A model generated the notes under the pieces. The model did not search any database and was not told the DNA's origin. It saw only the letters and a list, made by a program, of their open reading frames with translations. From Paenibacillus tarimensis (lineage in GTDB: Bacteria > Bacillota > Bacilli > Paenibacillales > Paenibacillaceae): a DNA stretch of 64,000 nt. The stretch spans positions 165,593 through 229,592 of the forward strand of contig NZ_JAKGAO010000003.1 of assembly GCF_021532315.1 (NCBI RefSeq). The letters run 5' to 3'. How positions within the stretch are numbered: position 1 is the stretch's first letter; each line of letters opens with the position of its first letter. This document shows positions 35,993 through 43,107 of the stretch, in pieces. The translations under genes were made by a program, and so were the position numbers.

Positions 35993-36469
35993 GTGAGTAA
36001 GATCGATATAGTTCCTTTTGAAGGAATCGGTCCTGTTAAACTGAGGATGAGCAAGAAGGACGCTGAATATACCTTGACGAAGAATATATCAGGTCGTTCC
36101 TTAAATTCTATTTTCACGAGAATTGAATACGACGGTGACGATAAAATTGCTTTTATTGAGGTGACTAATCCATATCATAAAGACATTGTTTTCTTATACA
36201 AAGGTCTAGATGTATTTAATTTAAAAGCCGAGGAAGTGATTAAAGAAATATCAAAGGAGAATGACTATGTAAGAGACGCTGAAGCAGAGTCAGGTCATTC
36301 TTTTCTATTTAAGGAAACCCAGTTATCTTTTTGGAGATCACACATCTTAACTGAAGGAGATTTAAAATCTGACTGGTTTAAAGAATTGAATCTTGAGGAT
36401 CAAGAAATAGAGAAGAGGAACCTTTACTTTATTACCGTTGCAATAGCAATACCAGGATTATTAGGGTAA
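35993..36469 (+). CDS. hypothetical protein, AT-rich codon use
   Basis: A 158-residue cytoplasmic protein starting at GTG 35993 after GGGAGGAATA. The opening IVPFEGIGPVKLRMSKKDAEYTL has the form GIGPVKLGMS-x-x-(E/D) seen in a common but uncharacterised Firmicutes family of small, often orphan or immunity-like proteins; that likeness is by pattern only. It has no signal or membrane segment until a modestly hydrophobic C-terminus (FITVAIAIPGLLG). Its codons are much more AT-rich than neighbouring genes, a sign of recent transfer. Acidic and lysine-rich. It stands 225 bases from a tRNA gene. Confidence 0.65.
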   Translation: MSKIDIVPFEGIGPVKLRMSKKDAEYTLTKNISGRSLNSIFTRIEYDGDDKIAFIEVTNPYHKDIVFLYKGLDVFNLKAEEVIKEISKENDYVRDAEAESGHSFLFKETQLSFWRSHILTEGDLKSDWFKELNLEDQEIEKRNLYFITVAIAIPGLLG

Positions 36470-36652
36470 AGGAAGCTTGGCGAGTTGGTGCTTCAAATAC
36501 TGATATTACTCTATCAACAAGCGGATTCCAAAAGGAGAAGTTTAGAAGGTTAAAAGAGAGTGCTGCCGTAAATGGCACCCACTTTTGCTTTAGTCAGATA
36601 AAAGGCACCATTTCGGCACCAATTGTGTAATATCAAGCAAGACATAAGGCAG
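36470..36652. pseudogene. possible gene remnant downstream of the hypothetical gene
   Basis: The frame overlapping the end of the preceding gene stays open for over 50 codons to a TAA near 36630 (IRVKEAWRVGASNTDIT..., with KEKFRRLKES further on). It has no start or ribosome site of its own. The protein-like composition and AT-rich bias suggest a fragment of an acquired gene, perhaps fused or frameshifted to the 158-residue one. I cannot name its parent. Confidence 0.3.
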
Positions 36653-36687
36653 TAAAAAAGCAAAAACCCTTGATTTCTCAAGGGTTT
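36653..36687 (-). terminator. terminator of tRNA-Val
   Basis: Read on the minus strand, AAACCCTTGA, a GAAA loop and TCAAGGGTTT are followed by TTGCTTTTTT. It lies seven bases beyond the tRNA 3' end. Confidence 0.85.
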
Positions 36688-36693
36688 TCTTAA

Positions 36694-36766
36694 TGATCTG
36701 TAGTGGGCTCGAACCACTGACCCCCACCCTGTCAAGATGGTGCTCTCCCAGCTGAGCTAACAGATC
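36694..36766 (-). tRNA. tRNA-Val (GAC)
   Basis: Cloverleaf of 73 bases on the minus strand without encoded CCA. Acceptor GATCTGT / ACAGATC, anticodon loop TTGACAG with GAC, which reads GUC and GUU, T-loop GGTTCGAGCC. It has its own promoter and terminator. Acquired-looking DNA lies immediately downstream of it. Confidence 0.92.
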
Positions 36767-36786
36767 GTGTTTTGAGGACAATTAAT

Positions 36787-36815
36787 AATATATCAAAAAT
36801 TAGAGGCAACGTCAA
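36787..36815 (-). promoter_or_regulatory. promoter of tRNA-Val
   Basis: On the minus strand TTGACG (36815-36810), a 17-base spacer and TATATT (36792-36787) stand 20 bases before the tRNA. Confidence 0.75.
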
Positions 36816-36828
36816 CACTTGAATGAAC

Positions 36829-36872
36829 AAAAATAAAACAGCAGGCTCTAGGCTTCCCAGAGTCTCTGCTGT
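36829..36872 (-). terminator. terminator of the 69-residue gene
   Basis: On the minus strand ACAGCAG...CTCT and AGAG...CTGCTGT pair, followed by TTTTATTTTTGTTC. It ends the leftward gene at 36886. Confidence 0.7.
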
Positions 36873-36885
36873 CTTACCGATGCTG

Positions 36886-37095
36886 TTAAACCGGATGATT
36901 ATTCTCTTCCCGGCCATTATCAATCGCGCACTTGTTTTTAATAAAACTCATCTGGTTAGCACAGCGGTTAAGCAGCTGCTGTTCCTCACTGGACAGATGC
37001 TGCTTGAGTTGAAGCTGGGCGATTTCTCTCTTGAGCTCATACAGATCTTGCGATGCATTAGCGCAGTTATAATTGCTTTCCAGCTGGTCGATCAT
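36886..37095 (-). CDS. small helical hypothetical protein (69 aa)
   Basis: ATG at 37095 has GGAGGTGCTCC directly upstream, which decides the start over one ten codons earlier. The 69-residue product is almost wholly helical (DLYELKREIAQLQLKQHLSS, then EEQQLLNRCANQMSFIKNKC) with three cysteines. It is small, leucine-glutamine rich and coiled-coil-like, similar in size to Spo0E-type phosphatases, but the SxxLD signature of that family is absent, so I do not call it Spo0E. It has its own terminator. Confidence 0.6.
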   Translation of the reverse strand: MIDQLESNYNCANASQDLYELKREIAQLQLKQHLSSEEQQLLNRCANQMSFIKNKCAIDNGREENNHPV

Positions 37096-37272
37096 GGAGC
37101 ACCTCCTGCAGGTTGATAACAGCATCCTCTATTATGTGCGTTTGTGGGCTGCCTATGCCTGCTTCAATCTGCCTGCATAACAAAAGCCGAATACAGGGAA
37201 TAAGCACCGGGCGGGAAGGGGTATACTTCCAGCTATAAGCTCGCCAACTACGGTAAAGGCTAGGTGGAGAAC

Positions 37273-37518
37273 ATGAAACGAAATAGCTGGACAGCCATTG
37301 CAGCGGCTGCATGTTTACTGATGGCTGCAGGCTGCAACCCGATTTGGACGGAGACAGGGCCTGCTGAGTCGGCTTTTAGCGGAGAGGACTTTGGCAAGTC
37401 TTATTCGCCTGGCAGTCTGATGAGTCATGTCTATAGCGAAGGGGAGCAGTCATTAACTCCTAAGGACCCCCTTGGCCAGACAGAATCACTGCATGATCAA
37501 GAAATCGGCAGAGAATAA
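37273..37518 (+). CDS. small lipoprotein (81 aa)
   Basis: The signal is MKRNSWTAIAAAACLLMAAG with the lipobox MAAGC and the lipidated cysteine near residue 21. The mature part is only about 60 residues, acidic and rich in S, G, E and P (SAFSGEDFGKSYSPG, DPLGQTESLHDQE), probably unstructured. ATG 37273 has AGGTGG just upstream; GTG 37264 is a possible alternative. It is followed after 50 bases by the DUF3892 gene. No function can be inferred. Confidence 0.65.
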   Translation: MKRNSWTAIAAAACLLMAAGCNPIWTETGPAESAFSGEDFGKSYSPGSLMSHVYSEGEQSLTPKDPLGQTESLHDQEIGRE

Positions 37519-37568
37519 AGGGCTTTGGATCGGCCAGCGGCAGGCAGCTAACTTGAGGAGGATGCAGA

Positions 37569-37811
37569 ATGGCAAACGGTAATAACAGGGAAACGTTCGT
37601 GGCTGTGCAAAAGAATGGAGACGGCGATATTACTTCCTTTCAGACATCAGGCGGCCGTGTGCTGGATTACCAGCAGGCGCTGCAGGAAGTAAGGAACGGG
37701 GCAATTGCCGGTGTGAACGCGTTCAAAGGCCGTGACGGGGAAATGTATATACGCGGTGATGCAGACGGAGACCCAACCAACAATCTCGATAATCTTCCGA
37801 CGTTCAGCTAA
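37569..37811 (+). CDS. DUF3892 domain protein
   Basis: An 80-residue protein matching DUF3892, a small uncharacterised domain of spore-forming Firmicutes. The visible core is FVAVQKNGDGDITSFQTSGG, followed by LDYQQALQEVRNGAIAGVNA and KGRDGEMYIRGDADGDPTNN. An AGGAGG ribosome site precedes the ATG, and a terminator follows. It may share a transcript with the lipoprotein before it. Confidence 0.8.
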   Translation: MANGNNRETFVAVQKNGDGDITSFQTSGGRVLDYQQALQEVRNGAIAGVNAFKGRDGEMYIRGDADGDPTNNLDNLPTFS

Positions 37812-37830
37812 GGCTTCGCGTGAAGGATAG

Positions 37831-37870
37831 GAGACCGGTACCCGGGATGGGGTTGCCGGTCTCTTTATTT
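37831..37870. terminator. bidirectional terminator
   Basis: GAGACCGG and CCGGTCTC enclose ACCC/GGGT, followed on the plus strand by TTTATTTC. It separates the convergent DUF3892 and metallo-hydrolase genes. Confidence 0.75.
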
Positions 37871-37890
37871 CAACCGATTATCCCTAACGA

Positions 37891-38616
37891 TTAAAACTCA
37901 TACTCCTGATGCTGCTCCACGAAAGTCATAGCTCCGGTACGTCCTACAAAATCATCCCGGTCATCTCCGTAATGCATCAGATAAATTCTGCTCTGCACAT
38001 CTTCCGGAAGGGTTAGAAGCTCGTCCAGAGCAGCATGCACGGCGCCAGGCGGATGAAGCTGACAGTCGTGAAATACGATGCAGTCTCTGCGGCGCACCAT
38101 ATCAGTCACCAGTTCAGGGGCGAAGCGCATGTCTGCTGTATAAAAGAGCTTGTCGTTAAAGACAAACGAGTAGCTGCTTTTGCCCTTAATATGCTCAGTC
38201 TGCATCAGCTCGACTTGTATGCCAGGATGGAGGGGATGAACAACTCCCTCGCCAAGACGGTGCACCTCAAAGTAATCATCTAAGGTTTGGGCCTCCTCGG
38301 TCTGCATCGTTCCTTTAAGCGTATGGTTCCAGAGCGTGTCCGCAAGCGGTTCGGGAATGTAGAGCACAGGCTTGCGCTGAAGCTCAAATTTCATCCTGAA
38401 GGCGATCTCCTCGAGCCCGCCGACATGGTCGCCGTGAAGATGCGAGATGAGAATACCGTCAAGGGAGGCAAGAGGGATCCCTAATCTATGGAGGGCTGCC
38501 GGTGCCGTAATGCCGCAGTCCAGCAGTAGGGTGAATGCTTCCGCAGTGAGGAGGGCATTGTTGTTATAATATTTCTTGGCAAATGCGCTTCCAGTACCCA
38601 GCATCTGAATTTTCAA
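37891..38616 (-). CDS. MBL-fold metallo-hydrolase (RNase Z-like)
   Basis: A 241-residue metallo-beta-lactamase-fold hydrolase. The metal motif is H59-x-H61-x-D63-H64 in LISHLHGDHVGG. Further ligand segments are LLDCGITAP, TEHIKGKSSYSFVFNDKLFY with YTADMRF, IVFHDCQLHPPG (a metal-binding D) and a final YLMHYGDDRDD. It starts KIQMLGTGSAFAKKYYNNNA, typical of the arylsulfatase/RNase Z-like group. The long flexible arm of true RNase Z is missing, so a tRNA-processing role is unlikely. No pathway neighbour helps. Ribosome site AAGGAATG-type on the minus strand is weak but close. Confidence 0.85.
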   Translation of the reverse strand: MKIQMLGTGSAFAKKYYNNNALLTAEAFTLLLDCGITAPAALHRLGIPLASLDGILISHLHGDHVGGLEEIAFRMKFELQRKPVLYIPEPLADTLWNHTLKGTMQTEEAQTLDDYFEVHRLGEGVVHPLHPGIQVELMQTEHIKGKSSYSFVFNDKLFYTADMRFAPELVTDMVRRRDCIVFHDCQLHPPGAVHAALDELLTLPEDVQSRIYLMHYGDDRDDFVGRTGAMTFVEQHQEYEF

Positions 38617-38868
38617 AGGAATGATCCTCCTGAACTCTTTTTCTAAAATTTATCATGTTTTGTTGTATAAAACAAAGCTTAATAACGGATTGGTACAGGG
38701 CAAGGAGCACATTGCATTTCCCGGGAAAGCGCAGGTTGTTCCATCAATAGACATTATTCGTTCCTTGGAGGGGATCCTGGGGATAAAAAAATTGGCTTCT
38801 GTCCGCAACTTTGGGCAGATATCCGAGTATAACCAGACATCCAGACAACGGATGGAGGGTTTATATTA

Positions 38869-39429
38869 ATGAAAGTAAAGAAGCTGCTGGTCCTCGTCGC
38901 CTTGTTATCCGTATGGGGCGGTACGATGATATTTGCGGATTCCGCAAGCTCCAAAATCAGAGTAATTATTAACGGTTCAGAGTTGGATGAGGCAGGGGTT
39001 ATGAACGAAGGCAAGACGTATTTGCCGCTGAGACAAATTTCCAACTCGCTGCAGGCACTGATCAGCTGGGATGAAGCATCGAAGAAGGTGACGATCAATA
39101 AACCGAATGTACATATGTTCCTGTTCCAGAACAATACGGTGTTCGGCAAGGTAAGCAAGGGAAATCGTTACACATTCTCCGTATGGGCTCAGGTAGACAG
39201 TCTGCGGATGAATATATCCGCTCTGAAGGTAACAATCGCGGATCCCTCCGGCAGGGAGGAGCTAATCCAGTCGCAGGATGTCAATTCACAGAAGGATAAT
39301 TTCTGGTTCCGGACGAAGGATATCCGCTATGCCTTTGAAGCTGGGGGAAGCTACAAGGTCCGGTTTTACATGAAGCCTGACGGTGACGAGTGGAAGGTCG
39401 TATCGGAAAAGCTTATTATTGCCGAATAA
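38869..39429 (+). CDS. secreted copper amine oxidase N-terminal-type domain protein
   Basis: A 186-residue exported protein with a signal peptide (MKVKKLLVLVALLSVWGGTM, then IFA-DS) and an N-terminal beta-domain of the copper amine oxidase N1 type (IRVIINGSELDEAGVMNEGK, then YLPLRQISNSLQAL and WDEASKKVTINK). Such domains are common in Paenibacillus cell-surface proteins and have no oxidase activity alone. The remaining 110 residues form a beta-sandwich-like part (FSVWAQVDSLRMNISALKVT). A GGAGGG ribosome site precedes the ATG. Confidence 0.82.
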   Translation: MKVKKLLVLVALLSVWGGTMIFADSASSKIRVIINGSELDEAGVMNEGKTYLPLRQISNSLQALISWDEASKKVTINKPNVHMFLFQNNTVFGKVSKGNRYTFSVWAQVDSLRMNISALKVTIADPSGREELIQSQDVNSQKDNFWFRTKDIRYAFEAGGSYKVRFYMKPDGDEWKVVSEKLIIAE

Positions 39430-39491
39430 GGCACTGGCGATCATCGCAGAACGTGGAACAGTCTCTTGTTATCAGACGAACGCTCGCTTGT

Positions 39492-39520
39492 TTGACCCGG
39501 GACGGCCTAAATGTTACGAT
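39492..39520 (+). promoter_or_regulatory. promoter of the DUF1292 gene
   Basis: TTGACC (39492-39497), a 17-base spacer and TACGAT (39515-39520) stand 35 bases before the ATG. Confidence 0.65.
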
Positions 39521-39554
39521 ACGTGTGATAAAACTTGTGAAAAGAGGGTTTCCC

Positions 39555-39857
39555 ATGACTGAAGAGCATAAACATGGAGATGATTGCGGCTGCGGACATG
39601 ATCATGAGCATGAGGATCATGTATTTGTTGTAACGGATGAAGAAGGCAACGAACGTGAAATGGTAATGGTTTACACGTTTGAGTCCGAGGAAATGGTATA
39701 TGCCGTTCTGCTGGACCGCAACGATCCTGAGGCTGACGGCGTAATCTTCCGTATTGAGGAAGAGAACGACGAGGCGTTTCTTGTTGGTATTGAGGATGAC
39801 GAGGAATGGGAACGCGTTACGAAAATTTACGAGGAAATTGCCAAGCAGGAGAACTAA
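39555..39857 (+). CDS. DUF1292 family protein with a histidine-rich head
   Basis: A 100-residue acidic protein of the DUF1292/UPF0473 family (YrzB), usually encoded near the alanyl-tRNA synthetase operon. The DUF1292 core is VFVVTDEEGNEREMVMVYTF, AVLLDRNDPEADGVIFRIEE and FLVGIEDDEEWERVTKIYEE. Before it stands a 22-residue head with H and C (EHKHGDDCGCGHDHEHEDH), which resembles metal-binding tails. An AAAGAGGG ribosome site and a strong promoter precede ATG 39555; the frame is open further upstream but overlaps the previous gene. Function unknown; metal binding is an inference. Confidence 0.82.
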   Translation: MTEEHKHGDDCGCGHDHEHEDHVFVVTDEEGNEREMVMVYTFESEEMVYAVLLDRNDPEADGVIFRIEEENDEAFLVGIEDDEEWERVTKIYEEIAKQEN

Positions 39858-39893
39858 GGTTCAACCTGAGCAGTATAGGCAGTACTCAATTAG

Positions 39894-39942
39894 GCTGTAT
39901 AGCCGGGTGTTCTCCCGGTCTGTACAGTCTTATTTTATTTGC
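39894..39942 (+). terminator. terminator of the DUF1292 gene
   Basis: GCTGTATAGCCGGG and CCCGGTCTGTACAG pair around TGTTCT, followed by TCTTATTTTATTT on the plus strand. It also lies downstream of the leftward promoter at 40040-40068. Confidence 0.7.
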
Positions 39943-40000
39943 GCAATTGTATAAGGATATGCGGCAGCCTCATACTCCCATCCGAGCTGCCTGAATTATA

Positions 40001-40085
40001 TGTAAGCGCTCTGACTCATTGGCGGCCACCTCCAACAACATAATACTACCTTTTCCAATACGTGGCAATCATTTTAAGCGCTTAA
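40001..40085 (-). promoter_or_regulatory. leftward promoter flanked by two AAGCGC-core operators (cre-like)
   Basis: Between two convergent genes, the minus strand carries TTGCCA (40068-40063), a 17-base spacer and TATTAT (40045-40040), a near-consensus SigA promoter. It is bracketed by the perfect palindrome TTAAGCGCTTAA (40074-40085), centred about 46 bases upstream of the predicted start, and TGTAAGCGCTCTGA (40001-40014), about 26 bases downstream, which matches the CcpA cre pattern at 13 of 14 positions. Such cores are typical of LacI-family repressors including CcpA. No protein gene over 20 codons follows on this strand before the hairpin at 39942, so the product may be a small RNA, a tiny peptide, or antisense to the DUF1292 gene. 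No other gene is seen in 39858-40190. Confidence 0.55.
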
Positions 40086-40111
40086 CCCAAGACCTTGGAC
40101 ATGCGGAAAAT

Positions 40112-40157
40112 AAAAAAGCGAGGCTGGCCGGTTTTCTAACGCTCCGGTCAGCCTCGC
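40112..40157 (-). terminator. terminator of speA
   Basis: On the minus strand GCGAGGCTGACCGG and CCGGCCAGCCTCGC form a 14-pair stem with one G-T, followed by TTTTTTATTTTCC. It lies 34 bases after the speA stop. Confidence 0.9.
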
Positions 40158-40190
40158 ATGTTGGGACAGACATTTCTTCATCGCGAACGG

Positions 40191-41660
40191 TCAGAAGATC
40201 GCATTTTCCTCGACAATAACCTTTACAAACTCAATGCTGCGGTCTTCAGGACCCTTAACCGGCAGCCCGACCTCAACGTGGTCGACAATGTAGTCAATAT
40301 TCTGCTGGGAGATAACTTCTCCCGGAAGCAGGATTGGAATTCCAGGCGGATATACATAGATGAATTCCGCAATAATACGCCCGGCTGATTCACGGAATGG
40401 CACAACTTCCGTCTCGGCGTAGAAGGCATCCCTTGGCGTCAGCGACAGCTGTGGGATCTCTGGTATCTTGACCACGAGCTCCTGAACCTCATTGACCTGG
40501 TAGAATTGCTCGGACAGCTGACGCAGAGCGGCGAGAAGCGTATTGATAGACTCGCGGTTATCCCCCGGCGTCACCAGGCACAGAATGTTATACATGTCAC
40601 TGAGCTCAACCTCCAGGTTGTAGTGCTCACGGAGCCAGTTCTCGGTCTCATATCCTGTTATGCCAAGAAGGCGGACATGAATGGTAAGCTTTGTAGGATC
40701 GTAGTCAAAGGTAGCCTCATCGCCTAATATATCATCTCCGAAGCAGTATAAGCCCGGGATCTGATTGATGGCTTCTCTCGCTTCCTTAGCCAGTCCAATC
40801 GCCTGCTCCGCCAGCTCGTGGCCGTGGAGCGCGAGATGCCTTCTCGACGTATCGAGCGAAGCAAGCAGGATATAGGAGGTAGAAGTCGTTGTGAGCATGC
40901 TTATAATGGTCTGAACGCGCTGCGGATTAATTCTTCCGGCTTTTACATTCAGGACCGAGCTCTGTGTCATCGAGCCGCCTAATTTATGCACGCTTGTTGC
41001 GGCCATATCGGCGCCAGCCTGCATGGCGGACATCGGGAGATCCTCGTGGAAGTGGATGAGCACCCCGTGAGCTTCATCCACCAGTACTGGTATATTGTAG
41101 CTGTGGACCAGTTCGACGATTTCCTTCAGGTTCGCACATATCCCAAAGTAGGTAGGATTAATTACAACTACGGCCTTGGCGTCGGGATGGCGCGACAGGG
41201 CGCGGCGGACCGAGCGCAGGGTAATGCCGTGGTCAATTCCGAGATTCTCGTCCCGCGCTGGTGAAATAAAGACAGGGCGGGCGCCGGCAAAAATAATAGC
41301 CGACATAATTGATTTGTGCACGTTGCGAGGCACAATAATCTTATCCCCCGGCGAGCATACGGTCAGAATCATCGTCATGATGGCGCCGCTTGTGCCCTGT
41401 ACGGAGAAAAAGGTATAATCAGCACCGAATGCATCGGCGGCAAGCTTCTGGGCTTCCTGTATGACGCCGGTAGGCTGGTGGAGGTCATCCAGAGGCGCAA
41501 TATTAATTAAATCAATCGACAGGGCATTATCCCCGATGAAAGAGCGGAACTCGGGGTCGCTGCCTGTCCCTTTCTTATGTCCGGGTATATGGAATTGTAC
41601 GGGATTTTGCTCCGCATGACGGCGGAGTGCAGAAAACAGCGGTGTGGCCTGATGATCCAT
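40191..41660 (-). CDS. speA: arginine decarboxylase (Orn/Lys/Arg decarboxylase, SpeA type)
   Basis: PLP enzyme of fold type I that decarboxylates arginine to agmatine for polyamine synthesis. The PLP lysine is K226 in ATSVHKLGGSMTQSS, with upstream segments GTSGAIMTMILT, PRNVHKSIMSAI and PVLVDEAHGVLIHF. The 489-residue length matches B. subtilis SpeA, and the small C-terminal domain ends with PPGIPILLPGEVISQQNIDY. The substrate (arginine rather than lysine or ornithine) is inferred from length and Gram-positive context. It has its own promoter and terminator; the agmatinase and spermidine synthase genes are not in the window. Confidence 0.9.
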   Translation of the reverse strand: MDHQATPLFSALRRHAEQNPVQFHIPGHKKGTGSDPEFRSFIGDNALSIDLINIAPLDDLHQPTGVIQEAQKLAADAFGADYTFFSVQGTSGAIMTMILTVCSPGDKIIVPRNVHKSIMSAIIFAGARPVFISPARDENLGIDHGITLRSVRRALSRHPDAKAVVVINPTYFGICANLKEIVELVHSYNIPVLVDEAHGVLIHFHEDLPMSAMQAGADMAATSVHKLGGSMTQSSVLNVKAGRINPQRVQTIISMLTTTSTSYILLASLDTSRRHLALHGHELAEQAIGLAKEAREAINQIPGLYCFGDDILGDEATFDYDPTKLTIHVRLLGITGYETENWLREHYNLEVELSDMYNILCLVTPGDNRESINTLLAALRQLSEQFYQVNEVQELVVKIPEIPQLSLTPRDAFYAETEVVPFRESAGRIIAEFIYVYPPGIPILLPGEVISQQNIDYIVDHVEVGLPVKGPEDRSIEFVKVIVEENAIF

Positions 41661-41706
41661 CGCAGCATCCCAGCCTTTCTCTTAAGGTTCTCATTAAACA
41701 AGCTTG

Positions 41707-41734
41707 AGTATAGCAAAAACAGGGGGGATTGCAA
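41707..41734 (-). promoter_or_regulatory. promoter of speA
   Basis: On the minus strand TTGCAA (41734-41729), a 16-base spacer and TATACT (41712-41707) stand about 47 bases before the speA start. Confidence 0.6.
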
Positions 41735-41784
41735 GTTTGTCTTGAAAGTGGACGACCAATTCACGATACGAAAGGAGCAAGGCT

Positions 41785-43086
41785 ATGGAGCCTGTTCTAG
41801 CTCAAACCAAGAAAAGCGTGCTTCGCTCGCCATTTGTTATCCAGCTGCTGCTGATCATGTTCGGCGTGGAATTCGTCAAGGGGGCGCTGCTGATATCGGT
41901 GCTTCCCGTCTATATGGAGTCGGCGCTCGGCCTGTCGGCTTATGTTATCGGATGGGCGCTCGCATGCCAGTATATCGGTGATAATGTGCTCCGGAGTCCG
42001 CTCGGCTTCATTATCGACCGGATCGGCTACCGGTTGGTCATGCTTACGGGTGTGCTGCTCACTCTGCTGTCCGTCATTATTATGGCGGTGTCGGATCAGG
42101 CAGGCTGGCTTATGCTGGCATGTGCGCTTCTTGGCCTTGGGACCTCGCCCTTGTGGCCCTGTGTGATTACAGGCGCGACAGCCGTGTCGGGTTATGAGGC
42201 AAGCGGCATTATAATGAGTGTTGTGTATATGGCCTGGCTGACAGGGGTCGGCTGCGGCCCGATCGTCATTAATTTCTTCATCATTCAATCCTTCACGCCG
42301 GCCTTTATTCTGCTGCTTGCTTTTATGGCGGTTGTGTTATTCGTCGCGCTGTTCTTGCCCGGCCGGAGTCGGAAGACGGCTTCGGAGGAAGGCACAGCTC
42401 AGGCTCCAGGGACGCAGGTGAATAAAGCTGTACAGGAAGCCAGCGCCGCCGCTGAAGGGGACAAGCAGTCGCACCGAGGTGTTCTGAGGCTTTTCGCTGC
42501 CTACCTGGATCGTGTGAGGAGGACCGTGAAGGCAAGCCGGCTGCTGTATCCGGCCATGTTCGCCCAAACCTTCGCCCTTGGCCTTCTGATACCGGTGCTG
42601 ACTCTGTTTGCCCGCAACGTCCTCCTTCTGTCGCCGCAGGAGTACAGTTTGTACCTGACAGCCGGCGGGGCGGTGACGGTACTCGGGCTGATTCCGGTCG
42701 GAAAGTGGGTGGACCGGGTGGGAACAGCCCGGTTTCTCCATGCCGGCTTTCTCGTGACGGCAATCTCGCTGCCGCTGCTTGGATTTGTCCGGGATGCCAA
42801 GCTGGCGCTTATTGTGATTGCGGTTATTGGGCTTGGCTACGCCTGCATTATTCCGGCATGGAACGCTTTGATCGCCTATGCTATCCCTAAAGAGGAACGC
42901 GGAGCGGTCTGGGGCTTTTTCCTGACGATCGAGGGCGCTGGTACGGTACTCGGCTCTATCCTCTCAGGAAAGATGTGGGATTATCTTGGACCGCATGCCC
43001 CGTTTATGATAAGTGGGATCGTCTTGTTCATCCTGTTTGTTCTTCATTTGTTCATTTCTCATCGGCGTCCGGTTATGGTACGATAG
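41785..43086 (+). CDS. MFS transporter, first of a tandem pair
   Basis: A 433-residue major facilitator with twelve predicted hydrophobic segments and a long charged loop in the middle at about residues 195-245 (rich in E, A, S, R). The inter-domain motif A appears as GFIIDRIGYRLVML near residue 74, with a second copy GKWVDRVGTARFLH near residue 310. It starts after GAAAGGAGC. Substrate is unknown; the type (with a VYMAWLTGVGCGPIVIN segment) suggests efflux. It is 22 bases from a second MFS gene. Confidence 0.88.
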   Translation: MEPVLAQTKKSVLRSPFVIQLLLIMFGVEFVKGALLISVLPVYMESALGLSAYVIGWALACQYIGDNVLRSPLGFIIDRIGYRLVMLTGVLLTLLSVIIMAVSDQAGWLMLACALLGLGTSPLWPCVITGATAVSGYEASGIIMSVVYMAWLTGVGCGPIVINFFIIQSFTPAFILLLAFMAVVLFVALFLPGRSRKTASEEGTAQAPGTQVNKAVQEASAAAEGDKQSHRGVLRLFAAYLDRVRRTVKASRLLYPAMFAQTFALGLLIPVLTLFARNVLLLSPQEYSLYLTAGGAVTVLGLIPVGKWVDRVGTARFLHAGFLVTAISLPLLGFVRDAKLALIVIAVIGLGYACIIPAWNALIAYAIPKEERGAVWGFFLTIEGAGTVLGSILSGKMWDYLGPHAPFMISGIVLFILFVLHLFISHRRPVMVR

Positions 43087-43107
43087 CTTGGATGGAGGGA
43101 AATAGAC

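Noticed and set aside
36886..37095. Spo0E-family aspartyl-phosphate phosphatase
   Set aside because: Size and helicity fit, but the SxxLD signature and the preceding spacing are absent.
38621..38869. Reading frame of 82 codons upstream of the copper amine oxidase-type gene
   Set aside because: No ribosome site (AAAGGA touches the ATG), no recognisable domain, and it ends on the start of the next gene.
41665..41700. Overlapping long minus-strand frame upstream of speA
   Set aside because: It is a different frame from speA, lies across the speA promoter, and has no protein-like features.
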